NCBI RefSeq assembly: GCF_000737335.2
Contig: NZ_JMCC02000022.1
Span: forward strand, 1-64,000
Source of the DNA: Enhygromyxa salina
GTDB lineage: Bacteria; Myxococcota_A; Polyangia; Nannocystales; Nannocystaceae
Direction of reading: 5' to 3'
Length of the DNA: 64,000 nucleotides
Positions 7,316 to 15,997 of the stretch are shown in pieces. A program made the position numbers and the translations under genes. The first letter of the stretch is position 1. Each line of letters starts with the position of its first letter. The notes beneath the pieces are model-generated. The model made no database searches, was not told the origin of the DNA, and saw only the letters and a list, made by a program, of their open reading frames with translations.

Positions 7316-8383
7316 ATGACCTCACTGCAAGATCTTGCTCGCTTCATGGATCCCCTCGATCCACCCACGTCGCTGTCGGCGCTGGTCGACATGCACCGAT
7401 GGCACTCCCGAGCTGATGAGCCGGGCATCGCGCGAATGCTCCGACGTCACGATCATCCAAAACGGGTCGACATTCGCTTGTTGTGGCAAAACACCTTTCT
7501 GCTGTCGAGCGGATTCGGGATAGGCGACAAGCCTGATCTTGGGCCGCGAGCCAAAGCCATTGGCACGCTGATCCGCGACCGCTACGATGTCGCCGCGCTC
7601 GCGGAACTCTTCACAGACTCTGAGCGCAACGGCCTGCTCTCGGCGTGGCCACGAGGCCAGCGGCCACGCGCGTTCGGGATGGGCCCAGGAGCAATGGAGA
7701 GCTCCGGGCTGTTGACGGTCGTCAACAATCCCAACCTCCAGGTGACTCGCTCGGCTGAGGCCGAGTTCGAGAATGAGGCTGGCGAAGACGCGTTGGCTGA
7801 CAAGGGGGTCCGTTTCATCGAGATCTTCGCGGGCCCCGGAACGACTCACATGGGCGACGGTCGCATCGAGATCTTCTCGACCCACCTGCAGTCCGGCGGC
7901 CATCGGGACGTCGCATTGGCCCAGGTTCGCGAATTCGTCAACAAGATATTTCCCTATTTTCACCGCCCAGAGAACGCAGCGATCCTCGTCGGCGACTTCA
8001 ACATCCGGCCTGGCAATCCAGAGTTTCCACAAGCCAAGAGCGCGCTCGAGAGTATCGGCTTTCGAGACCTCTGGGAGACTCGGAGCAACACGCGGGGCGA
8101 CACCGACCTCGGAGAGCGAGACCTGGCGCTCACCAATTCGATCTGCCCGCTCGATCCAGCCGATCCCACCTTGTGTCGCGAGCATGGACTTGGGCCCCGC
8201 AACTCCAGGCGCATTGACTACGCTTGGGTGCTCGAACCCACGAACGAAGTGGCGATCACGATCGACTTCTCACGACCGCGTCGCGTCCGGCCGCCCGACT
8301 ATGCCCGAGGCGGGGGCAAGGTCGGGCTCTCCTCGGACCACCTTGGGCTCGAGTTGCTGATTCGTGTGGCCGCGAGCCGGTAA
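7316..8383 (+). CDS. Endonuclease/exonuclease/phosphatase family protein
   Basis: A 355-residue EEP-fold (DNase I/sphingomyelinase-like) metal-dependent hydrolase. Family motifs in order: QNTF near residue 59 supplying the Asn, LAELF with Glu97 as the metal ligand, 'FSTHLQSGG' with the catalytic-type His, 'LVGDFNIRPG' with Asp and Asn, a 'RIDYAWV' strand, and a terminal 'LSSDHLGLEL' with the Asp-His pair. All main catalytic residues seem present. No signal peptide is visible, so it is probably cytosolic or exported by a non-Sec route. The substrate (nucleic acid, phospholipid or phosphoester) cannot be told from motifs. It is coupled to the small protein 14 bp upstream. Confidence 0.85.
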   Translation: MTSLQDLARFMDPLDPPTSLSALVDMHRWHSRADEPGIARMLRRHDHPKRVDIRLLWQNTFLLSSGFGIGDKPDLGPRAKAIGTLIRDRYDVAALAELFTDSERNGLLSAWPRGQRPRAFGMGPGAMESSGLLTVVNNPNLQVTRSAEAEFENEAGEDALADKGVRFIEIFAGPGTTHMGDGRIEIFSTHLQSGGHRDVALAQVREFVNKIFPYFHRPENAAILVGDFNIRPGNPEFPQAKSALESIGFRDLWETRSNTRGDTDLGERDLALTNSICPLDPADPTLCREHGLGPRNSRRIDYAWVLEPTNEVAITIDFSRPRRVRPPDYARGGGKVGLSSDHLGLELLIRVAASR

Positions 8384-8496
8384 TTGGGGACCGCCTACGC
8401 AGGTTGGTCAGCCGGGTCGGCAGCGTGTCGCACGCGGAGCCCGGTAGAAGCGCTCGTCGACTATCGCGGCCAGTAGCCGGGAGGTTCAAGGCGCTG

Positions 8497-10197
8497 TCAG
8501 CTGCCAACGAGCAGCACCATCACGAGCCCCTGCCCTGTCCCCGCTTGGGCCACGCCCACGCCAACTTTTGCCGCGGCCCCAAGCTGCAGCCACAGATCCA
8601 GCGAGAGCAGATCCGCGAAGCTCCCCGCCGTGACCTGGTGCTGTTGGAGCGACTTCAGGCCCAGCTCGAACACCTGCGCTTGCAGATCGTCATCGGTGAT
8701 CCCCGGCCCGATCCCGGCGGCCCCGTCGGCGCGGCGCTGGGCGATCTTGTTCATCGCGCCGACCCAGGTCACGCCCGGCTTGCCCTCACCCTTGCGCCGC
8801 TCGTCGACCCGATCACGCAGCGCCGTGCTCGGCCGCGCGGGGGTGTCGGCGCCGAGCTTGGCGTAGAAATTTTGGGTCAAGAACACCGGCCGCGGGGCAT
8901 CGGCGGCGCTCGACTCGGGCTCACCAAAAACCACGCCGATCCCGACGTGGGTGATGTCATCGGCGAGCAAATTGGCGCGGTGGCCCGGGCTGTTCATCAG
9001 GCTCTCGTGGATGCCCTTGGGCCCGTAGCCGCGCGCGACGTTCTCACGCACGACCGACCCCACGATCCCCGCTCGCTTGAAGCGCGAGGGCGCGTCGCCC
9101 GTGGTCGGCGAGGTGTGGCCCACGAAGCCGTTGGCGGCCATGTCGTCGCTGTGGCCCTTGGCGACCGTGGCCGCGCGGTCGTCCCACGCGAGGATCGACA
9201 GGCCCCTCGCCTCGCGCTCGGCGTTGAGCAGATCGAAATTGCCGCGGACCACGTCGGCGTCGGTCACCTTGGGGCCGATCCGCTCGTAGCCGTAGCTGAT
9301 CTCGCCGGGCGGTTGGACCCCGCAGAACACCCGGAAGTTGGCGACGACCTCGGGCCCGAGCGCGCCGTCGGCCAGCACTTCGATCTGGTAGGCGCCGTCG
9401 CCCGCGTCGCAGCTGACCACGGCCTGGATCGAGCCGTCGCTGCCGACGACCCCGGCGACCCGCGCCCAGTGGCCCTTGGGATCGACCCGCTCAATTCGTG
9501 GCTTGACGCGCTTGCCCAGCAGCTTGCCGCGCAGCTCGATCCGCCCGCCGCTCTGGACCGTGATCGGAATCGGCTGCAGCTCGATCGCCCGCTCGACGAT
9601 CGCCACCATCATGCGGGTCTTGGCCCCGCCGTTGACCGCCGACACGCCCACGCCCACGCGCCAGCGGCCCGGGGTTGGGGACGCGCTCACGGTGTTGAGC
9701 ACCTCGTCCACGAGCGCGTCGAGGGCCTCGCGGCAGTCGGGCTTGGCGGCGTGATCGCAGCCGTGATCGCTGCCTTGCAGCTCGACGACGACGACCGCCG
9801 GCTGGGGATCCGGGACCCCGTGCCAAGCCAGCAGCGCGTCGAGCAGGGTCGGCGGCATGTCGAAGCGGCTGGGGCTGGCGATCGCGAGATCGTGAACCAT
9901 GGCCGAGAGCGCCGGATCGTGGGTCAGATCGCTGCCCCGCTGGCCGCGGTGGCCGGCCTCGATCGCGCTGAGGATCGCCTGCTCGACCTCGCTCAGCGGA
10001 TGCGGACGATCGATCCCGTAGGTGGCCGCTGCGGTCCCGCTGGCGTGGGCGACGGCCTGGATCTCGTTGATGTGGCGGCCGCTGCCCTCGCTCGGACGCG
10101 GCGGCGTGGGGCCAGCGTGCCCGCCCCCGTCACAGCCGAACAGAGCCAGGCAGAAAGCCAGACACGAGCCTTGCAGTCGCAGGTCAAACGAGGTCAT
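8497..10197 (-). CDS. CAP (SCP/PR-1) domain lipoprotein
   Basis: A 566-residue exported protein. The signal peptide ends at a good lipobox (LALFG-Cys22). A central ~300-residue region is unassigned. Residues about 320-450 are a CAP domain (cysteine-rich secretory/PR-1 type): 'LLNAEREARGLSILAWDDRAA', 'HSDDMAANGFVGHTSP', 'ENVARGYGPKGIHESLMNSPGHRANLL', 'HVGIGVVFGE' and 'FLTQNFYAKL', including the two His and Glu of the usual metal site. Its ATG overlaps the stop of the CBM9-like gene (TGATG), so translation is coupled and it is the last gene of the 8.5-18 kb operon. The extended frame to 10407 is rejected because it runs through the upstream gene. Confidence 0.87.
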   Translation of the reverse strand: MTSFDLRLQGSCLAFCLALFGCDGGGHAGPTPPRPSEGSGRHINEIQAVAHASGTAAATYGIDRPHPLSEVEQAILSAIEAGHRGQRGSDLTHDPALSAMVHDLAIASPSRFDMPPTLLDALLAWHGVPDPQPAVVVVELQGSDHGCDHAAKPDCREALDALVDEVLNTVSASPTPGRWRVGVGVSAVNGGAKTRMMVAIVERAIELQPIPITVQSGGRIELRGKLLGKRVKPRIERVDPKGHWARVAGVVGSDGSIQAVVSCDAGDGAYQIEVLADGALGPEVVANFRVFCGVQPPGEISYGYERIGPKVTDADVVRGNFDLLNAEREARGLSILAWDDRAATVAKGHSDDMAANGFVGHTSPTTGDAPSRFKRAGIVGSVVRENVARGYGPKGIHESLMNSPGHRANLLADDITHVGIGVVFGEPESSAADAPRPVFLTQNFYAKLGADTPARPSTALRDRVDERRKGEGKPGVTWVGAMNKIAQRRADGAAGIGPGITDDDLQAQVFELGLKSLQQHQVTAGSFADLLSLDLWLQLGAAAKVGVGVAQAGTGQGLVMVLLVGS

Positions 10198-11498
10198 CAG
10201 TTGTCTCCTGCCGCGGCGCTCGAGTCTACCAGCAGCAATTCGGCGGCGTTGCGCCACGCGTGAAAATCTGGGTCCAGGGTTGGGCTCAGGGCCAGGCCGA
10301 CCTGGCGCTTGCGATCGGGCTTGTCGAGCCGAAACACGTTGACGCGCAGCTGCTGGCCAGGCTTGGGCGGGCACCTGATCTTGGTGTGCTTGCACAGGTC
10401 TGCCCACGCAAACGCGAGCTCGACGGTCCAGCCTTGGTCGCCGCCGCGGCGCTCGAGCTCACCGTCGAGGGCGACCGCGCTGCGCCAGCTGCCGTCCCAG
10501 CCCTCTTCGCCCTTGCGATACTTGGGGAACCGGGCGTCGAACTGGACGTTGCGGGCCGAGACCTGATGCTCGAGGTAGCGCGCGCCCGAGTTGTCACCGG
10601 CGATGAACACCTCGAAGGCCTCGTCGCGGTACAGCGGATCGTCGCGCTCGCGGTGCGGGGCGTGGAGGTCGGGATCGGGCAGCGAGCCCGCGACGTACAG
10701 GTGGTCTTGATCCCAGGCGAACCACACCTTGGTCGGGCCGCCGAGCTGCGCGTTGAGCTCGTTGGCCGGCTCGCCCTCGCGGGTGGTCAGCAGCACCGCG
10801 GGCGCCGTCTGCCAGGCCGGCTCGTCGAGCACGCCGTCTAGGTTGATCGAGTCAGCCACGCGGATCGCCTGGACCCGCGCGGGCCCCGGTTCCACGGGTA
10901 CGACCCCCAGGATCACGCGCCCACCCACGGCCCGGGTCTGATCCGAGAGCATCTCGCTGCGGGGCCCGGCGAGCACGGGCATCGCCGTGCTGCCAAGGTG
11001 CAGCTCGAGCGCGACCACGGCCCACTGGGCGTGCCAGGTGGGACCGGGCGCCGGCAGCTCGAAGCGCTGGACGCCGTCGGAGTCGATCGTGACGTCCACC
11101 CACACGCTGCGTGGATCGTCTGGCTGCCCGCGCATGTCGTAGGCGACCTCTTGCTGGGCCGCGGCCCGCGGCGGGAGCAGGCCGAGCTTGGCGGAGGCGC
11201 TGCGCAGGCCCATGGTCTCGAACTCGACGATCACCGCGGGGCCTTCGGCGCCGATCCTCGTCGGCACCAGCGGCGTGGGGCCGATCTTGCGGGCGTCGAT
11301 GCTGGACAGCGGCAGCGTGATCGTGCCCATGAATTGCTCGAACGCGGGGTCGTCCGACTCGGCGAACGGCACGGCGACCTGGGCGATGCGATCTGGCGGC
11401 GTCGCGTCGCGGCCCACACACGCGACCCCGCATGTGACCACGCATGTGACCAGGGGAGCGAGCGCGGCGACGCGCGTGCAGGTCAGGCGATGCGACAA
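10197..11498 (-). CDS. CBM9-like (carbohydrate-binding family 9) secreted protein
   Basis: A 433-residue protein with an N-terminal export signal ending in a possible lipobox (GVA-Cys27; the -3 residue is unusual). Residues about 215-425 match the CBM9/DOMON-like fold found in bacterial sugar-binding proteins: 'INLDGVLDEPAWQTAP', 'VWFAWDQDHLYVAGSLPDPD', 'YRDEAFEVFI', 'YLEHQVSARNVQFDARF' and 'WTVELAFAWADL'. It probably binds glycans at the cell surface; the N-terminal part is unassigned. It starts 9 bp after the upstream gene and its stop overlaps the CAP gene start, placing it in the middle of the operon. Confidence 0.85.
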   Translation of the reverse strand: MSHRLTCTRVAALAPLVTCVVTCGVACVGRDATPPDRIAQVAVPFAESDDPAFEQFMGTITLPLSSIDARKIGPTPLVPTRIGAEGPAVIVEFETMGLRSASAKLGLLPPRAAAQQEVAYDMRGQPDDPRSVWVDVTIDSDGVQRFELPAPGPTWHAQWAVVALELHLGSTAMPVLAGPRSEMLSDQTRAVGGRVILGVVPVEPGPARVQAIRVADSINLDGVLDEPAWQTAPAVLLTTREGEPANELNAQLGGPTKVWFAWDQDHLYVAGSLPDPDLHAPHRERDDPLYRDEAFEVFIAGDNSGARYLEHQVSARNVQFDARFPKYRKGEEGWDGSWRSAVALDGELERRGGDQGWTVELAFAWADLCKHTKIRCPPKPGQQLRVNVFRLDKPDRKRQVGLALSPTLDPDFHAWRNAAELLLVDSSAAAGDN

Positions 11499-11507
11499 GC
11501 GGGCACC

Positions 11508-12221
11508 TCAGAACCGAAACATCACCCCGCCAGCGGGGATCGGCTGCCGCGCTGCGCCGGCGCTCGCGGTGCCGGCGTTGGTGTTGTCGCCGTCATCCAC
11601 GGCTGACGAAATCGCGATTCCAGCGATCGCCCCCGCCGAGGCCACGATCGCGCCCAGCGTGACCCAGAAGTACCACTTCTTCGCGATCGACACGGGCTTG
11701 GGCGCGTCGACGACCTGGGGCGGCGGCGGTGGCTTGGGGGCCAGCGCGGCGAGCCGATCCGCGCGCGCTTGATCGATCGCGTCACGGTGCGTGGACGCGG
11801 GCTCTTCGGGCTTGGTCCCGCGCGAGGCGGCCTCGATCTCGGCCAGCTGCGCGTTGATCTGCGCGCGCTCGCCAGCGTCCTCCGGGAGCAGCTCGAGGGC
11901 CGCTGCGAGCGAACGCTTGGCCTGCTGGTAGTCGCCAAGCGCGAGGTGGACCTCGGCCTCGAGCTGGTGGTTGGCCACCGTTGGCGCCGCTTCGGTCCGG
12001 GCCTGCGCGAGCTCGCGGGCGGTTGTGAGATCGCCGTCGTCCAGGGCCGCGCGGACCTGCGAGGTCTCGGGGGTGGACACCGCGCCAGCTGACTCCGAGG
12101 GCTGCGGCGCCGCGTGGACCGAGACTGGGATCGTCGTCGCCAGCGCCGAGGCCAGCACGCCTGCACACAGCCGCGCGAGCGGGGGGTGCGTGAGCAAGTG
12201 GTTGCGCACGGGCTCAGTCAT
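11508..12221 (-). CDS. Small TPR-like protein with C-terminal membrane segment
   Basis: A 237-residue protein starting at MTEPVRNH. A hydrophobic stretch with AGVLASALATTIPVSVHAA looks like a signal peptide. Residues about 45-115 are helical and repeat-like (ALDDGDLTTARELAQAR, EVHLALGDYQQAKRSLAAALELLPED), consistent with one or two TPR units. After a Pro-rich spacer (PKPPPPPQVVDAPKP) comes a membrane span of the form WYFWVTLGAIVASAGAIAGIAI, and the tail ends VMFRF, the usual end of the PEGA/TPR proteins found with myxobacterial kinases. Its ATG overlaps the kinase stop (ATGACTGA, 8 bases), so it is co-translated with the kinase and is a likely partner. The 490-residue extension of this frame is spurious. 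Confidence 0.8.
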   Translation of the reverse strand: MTEPVRNHLLTHPPLARLCAGVLASALATTIPVSVHAAPQPSESAGAVSTPETSQVRAALDDGDLTTARELAQARTEAAPTVANHQLEAEVHLALGDYQQAKRSLAAALELLPEDAGERAQINAQLAEIEAASRGTKPEEPASTHRDAIDQARADRLAALAPKPPPPPQVVDAPKPVSIAKKWYFWVTLGAIVASAGAIAGIAISSAVDDGDNTNAGTASAGAARQPIPAGGVMFRF

Positions 12222-14010
12222 ACACGTCGTCTTTGATCGTGGGCAGGTCTGGATCTGGTTTTGCGTCGGACGGCTTGGGATCGGGCTTGGGCGGCGCAGG
12301 ATCGGGTGGCGGGGGCTCGGGCGCGACGGGATCGGGCTTGGGAGCTGGCTTGGGATCCGTCTGCTTGGGCTCGGGCTTTGGAGCCGGCTTGGGCTCGGGC
12401 TTGGGAGCTGGCTTGGGATCCGGTTCGGGAGAGATCGCCGCTGGATCGGGCGACTTGGGCTCGACCGTGGCGACCGCGGGCTCCGCTTCGCGGACATCAC
12501 GCGGCAGCTCTGCGGTCGGCTGATCCACGTCCACGTTCGGCGGCGCTGGGTTTGATTGTTCGCTGGCCCCGGACACCTCGATGGGCGGCGCCTTCGCGGC
12601 CTCCGCCGCTGGCTCGCGCGAGGGTTGTTCGCCGCCCCCGACGACGATCCAAGCGACACCCAAGCTCGCAACGATGACCACCGCCCCCATCGCGAGCACC
12701 GCCCGCCGACGCGCCGTGCCCCCCTGGCTCGTCGTGGGTGGCGCGGTGGTTGTCGAGCGCTGCGCCTCCCACCGCGGCTCGTCCCCCGCCACCACCACGC
12801 GCGAGGTCGAGGTCGAGGCTGCCACGTGTCCGATCGATGTGCCCGCGCGCTTGTTGGAGCCCGCCGTCGTCGCAACCGCGAGCGCGCGCACGGGGGCGTC
12901 GATCGAAGGCGCCGCGGTTGGCCGGTCCGAGATCGACTGCCCCGCCTCGACCTCGGGCAACACGTGGGTGTCCGCCCCAACCCCAGCCACGTTGTCGCGC
13001 GGACCGGTGCGCACGACCGCCAGCGCCCGCCGCTGGGCGTCCAGCATCGCCCGCAGCTCGAGCGCGAGCGCCTCGGCGGTGGGACGGCGCGCGGGATCCT
13101 TGCTCAACAAGCGCATGCACAGGGCCGCCAGCGCATCCGGGATCGGCCGATCCGGCGCAGCTTGGCGCGGGTCCAGGGGCTCGGTGTGAACATGCAGCGC
13201 CAAGATCCCAACGAAGCTCGGCGCGGTGAACGGGACGTTGCCGGTCAGCAGCTCGTACAGGATCACGCCCACGCTGTAGATGTCGGCCGCTGCCGTCAGC
13301 TGGGCGCCCGTGACCCGCTCGGGTGCCAAGTAGTAGGGCGTGCCAAGCAGCGAGCCCTGCTGGGTCTGCACGCCCTGGCCGCCCTCGGTGATCTTCGCGA
13401 TCCCAAAGTCGAGGATCTTGAGCTGGGGACCCGGCGCGCAGCAAAACACGTTGGCCGGCTTGATGTCGCGATGGATCACCCCCGCCCGGTGAGCGGCCGC
13501 GAGCCCCTCGCACAGCTGCGCGAGCAGCTCGAGCGCGTGATCCAAGCGACCTTCTTGCTCGAGCCAAGCCTCGAAGCTCTGGCCCGCGAGCAGCTCCATG
13601 ATCATGTAGGTCTGCGGACCCGCCACCCCGACGTGGTTCGCAAAGTCGACGATCTCGACGATCTCCGGGGTCCGGATCCGGCTGGCGGCGAGCGCCTCTT
13701 GTTGAAAGCGCGCGAGGTTCTCGGGCGACTCGCGGGCGTCACGGCGCAGCAGCTTGAGGGCGACCCGACGCCGCAACACGGTGTGCTCGGCCTCGTAGAC
13801 CCGGCCCATGCCGCCCTCGCCGAGCAGCCGCACGATCTGGTAGCGCTCGCCAACGATCTCGCCGGGCTGCAGCGCGGGATCGGGGTCGGCACGCTCCTCG
13901 CTGCCAAACCGAAACGGTCGGGTGGGACGCGCTGTGGTTGCCCGCGCGACCAGCTGCTTCGGCGGCTCCGACGTCCACGCCGCAGTTCCCGTGCCCGACA
14001 CGGCCTCCAC
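12214..14010 (-). CDS. Transmembrane Ser/Thr protein kinase (Hanks type)
   Basis: About 598 residues from a GTG at 14010, chosen because longer versions overlap the upstream gene; the start is uncertain. Kinase domain with glycine loop GEGGMG (64-69), invariant Lys86 in VALKLL, catalytic HRDIKPAN (180-187), DFG (201-203), and 'GTPYYLAPE'. One transmembrane helix lies near 435-455 (AVLAMGAVVIVASLGVAWIVV). The C-terminal side is a long Pro/Lys/Asp-rich stretch (PKPEPKPAPKPEPK type) that may span the cell wall. It lies 112 bp after the RCC1 lipoprotein gene and overlaps the TPR-like gene, so it probably relays a signal from, or controls, the exported proteins of this operon. Confidence 0.9.
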   Translation of the reverse strand: MEAVSGTGTAAWTSEPPKQLVARATTARPTRPFRFGSEERADPDPALQPGEIVGERYQIVRLLGEGGMGRVYEAEHTVLRRRVALKLLRRDARESPENLARFQQEALAASRIRTPEIVEIVDFANHVGVAGPQTYMIMELLAGQSFEAWLEQEGRLDHALELLAQLCEGLAAAHRAGVIHRDIKPANVFCCAPGPQLKILDFGIAKITEGGQGVQTQQGSLLGTPYYLAPERVTGAQLTAAADIYSVGVILYELLTGNVPFTAPSFVGILALHVHTEPLDPRQAAPDRPIPDALAALCMRLLSKDPARRPTAEALALELRAMLDAQRRALAVVRTGPRDNVAGVGADTHVLPEVEAGQSISDRPTAAPSIDAPVRALAVATTAGSNKRAGTSIGHVAASTSTSRVVVAGDEPRWEAQRSTTTAPPTTSQGGTARRRAVLAMGAVVIVASLGVAWIVVGGGEQPSREPAAEAAKAPPIEVSGASEQSNPAPPNVDVDQPTAELPRDVREAEPAVATVEPKSPDPAAISPEPDPKPAPKPEPKPAPKPEPKQTDPKPAPKPDPVAPEPPPPDPAPPKPDPKPSDAKPDPDLPTIKDDVYD

Positions 14011-14122
14011 CGTAGCATTGCTGACGCGCGCGCACCGGCCCGAGTTGGCTGCGCACGAGCTTGCGCCACGGCGCGAACTGGGTCGCGCGCGGCGCCCCGC
14101 CAGATCAATCGAGCGCCCGTGG

Positions 14123-15997
14123 CTAGGGTGTGAACACCTGGACGTTGCCCACGCTGGAAGGGAGCTCGGCGTCGCCGATGTCGTTGGTGTTCGCGTATCC
14201 AAGCGCCCCGTAGGCGCCATCGCCCCAGCAGCGAAGCGCGCCGCTCTCGAGGATCACGCAGGTTCGATAGTACCCTGCGGCGAGCGTGTCGACTGGGCTG
14301 AACCCGCCGATGTCCACGTTGCCAGCGACGGCTGGCGCCTCGTTGTCGCCAATATCCGCCAAGTTGCCGTAGCCGAGCCCGCCTTCATTGGCCCACCCCC
14401 AGCAGCGCACCGCGCCGCCCTCGAGCTGTGCACAGTTGGTGCGAGTGCCAACGGCGAGCTGCGTCACCACGCCGCCGATGTTCACCACTCCAACGGCAGC
14501 CGGATGCTCGTTGTCGCCAATATGGCTCGAATTGCCATACCCGAGCGCGCCGCCCCAAGCTGCGCCCCAACACTTCACGTCGCCGGTGTCGAGCAGCGCG
14601 CAAGTGTGGTCCAGCCCAGTCCCGACTCCAACCGCCGTGCCACCGAGTTGGATCTCCCCCCAGTCGGCGGGGGCCTCGTTATCGCCGACGTTGCCGCTCG
14701 AGCTGTATCCGAGGCGGCCAACCAGTCCATTGCCCCAACACGTGATACCGCCGGTATCGAGCAGCGCACAGACGTGGGAATCCCCCACGCTCACGTGGAC
14801 GGCGACGCCCCCAATATTCACGTCTCCAGCAAACACAGGGTCTTCATTGTCACCGATGTTATTCGTGTTTCCGTAGCCGAGCTTGCCGAAGCTACCCGCA
14901 CCCCAGCAGCGCACCGCGCCGCCTTCCAGCAGCGCGCACGTCGATCCGCCACCAGCATCCAACTCGACCACGGGGGCTCCCAGGTTCACGTCACCGACCT
15001 CGGCTGGTTCTTCGTCGTCCCCGATGTCGAGTTGATTGCCGTAGCCCAGCCTGCCGTTAGTGCCGCCACCCCAACATCGGACCGCGCCCGTGTCCAGCAG
15101 CGCGCAAGTGTGATGCGCTCCCGCGCTGATCTGAACCACCGCGCCGCCAACGTTCACGTCGCCCGCGCTGAACGGGTGCTCGTTGTCACCGATCGTGTCT
15201 GTGTTCCCGTAGCCCAGTCGACCGTGAGCGCCCCAGCCCCAGCACCGCACCGCGCCCGTGTCCAGCAGCGCGCACGCGTGGCTGAATCCATGGCTCACCT
15301 GCAGCACGCGCTGCTCGAGGCAGTCGAAGCAGCCGTCGTTGGCCTCGTCGTTGCCGTCCTCGCACGCCTCGCCAGCTTGGACAAAGCCGTCTCCGCAAGC
15401 CGCGAGCGTGCAGGCGGTCGTGCACGCGTCGTGTTCGTTCTCGTTGCCGTCGTCGCACTCCTCGTAGCCAAGCCACACATGACCATCACCGCAGGCCGCG
15501 AACAGACACGCGTTGGTGCAGCCGTCGGTGGGGTCCATATTGCCGTCCTCGCACGCCTCCCCCGGGTCGAGGATCCCGTTGCCGCAGGTCGCTAGCACAC
15601 ACGCGTTGGAGCACGCGTCGTCGTCGTCCTCGTTGCCGTCGTCGCAGGCCTCGCCGGCTTGCACGATCCCGTCGCCGCACACAGGCAGCGTGCAGGCGTT
15701 GGTGCAGCCGTCGTCGGTCTCGTCGTTGCCGTCGTCGCAGGCTTCGTCAGCCTCGAGCACGCCGTTTCCGCAGACGCCCTCGTCGCCTGTCTCGGTGTCG
15801 GTGCCATCGTCGGTCGTCGTGTCCGTCGACTCGGTCGTGTCCGTCGACTCGCCCGTGTCCGTTGGCGTCGTCGTCGCCTCAGTACTGTCGGTCTGGGTGG
15901 CGTCGTCGAGGGTCGTGGCGTCGCCCGAGCAACCGGCAGCGACGACACTAGCGAGCGCCACCGTCAGCGATCCATGGATACGTGAGCGCCGCATCAT
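14123..15997 (-). CDS. DUF4215/RCC1-repeat lipoprotein, copy B
   Basis: A 624-residue lipoprotein (VVAAG-Cys near residue 22). A Thr/Asp/Ser-rich linker is followed by five cysteine-rich DUF4215 ('Myxo disulfide') repeats of the form CGDGIVQAGEACDDGN, about residues 70-255, then seven or so RCC1-type beta-propeller repeats of about 52 residues, each with CALLDTGAVRCWG and a GRLGYGN/IGDNE pair, to the C-terminus. Such proteins are surface-anchored, disulfide-stabilised binding propellers. The ATG overlaps the stop of the near-identical upstream paralogue (TGATG), showing tandem duplication and coupling. The ligand is unknown. Confidence 0.9.
   Translation of the reverse strand: MMRRSRIHGSLTVALASVVAAGCSGDATTLDDATQTDSTEATTTPTDTGESTDTTESTDTTTDDGTDTETGDEGVCGNGVLEADEACDDGNDETDDGCTNACTLPVCGDGIVQAGEACDDGNEDDDDACSNACVLATCGNGILDPGEACEDGNMDPTDGCTNACLFAACGDGHVWLGYEECDDGNENEHDACTTACTLAACGDGFVQAGEACEDGNDEANDGCFDCLEQRVLQVSHGFSHACALLDTGAVRCWGWGAHGRLGYGNTDTIGDNEHPFSAGDVNVGGAVVQISAGAHHTCALLDTGAVRCWGGGTNGRLGYGNQLDIGDDEEPAEVGDVNLGAPVVELDAGGGSTCALLEGGAVRCWGAGSFGKLGYGNTNNIGDNEDPVFAGDVNIGGVAVHVSVGDSHVCALLDTGGITCWGNGLVGRLGYSSSGNVGDNEAPADWGEIQLGGTAVGVGTGLDHTCALLDTGDVKCWGAAWGGALGYGNSSHIGDNEHPAAVGVVNIGGVVTQLAVGTRTNCAQLEGGAVRCWGWANEGGLGYGNLADIGDNEAPAVAGNVDIGGFSPVDTLAAGYYRTCVILESGALRCWGDGAYGALGYANTNDIGDAELPSSVGNVQVFTP

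Noticed and set aside
8224..10263. Plus-strand 679-residue open frame
   Set aside because: Antisense to the CAP-domain gene with its clear motifs; the translation is low-complexity Arg/Ala/Asp-rich and matches nothing.
11508..12980. 490-residue extension of the small TPR-like gene
   Set aside because: The extra residues run antiphase through the kinase gene and are Ser/Arg/Pro junk; the overlap ATGACTGA fixes the true start at 12221.
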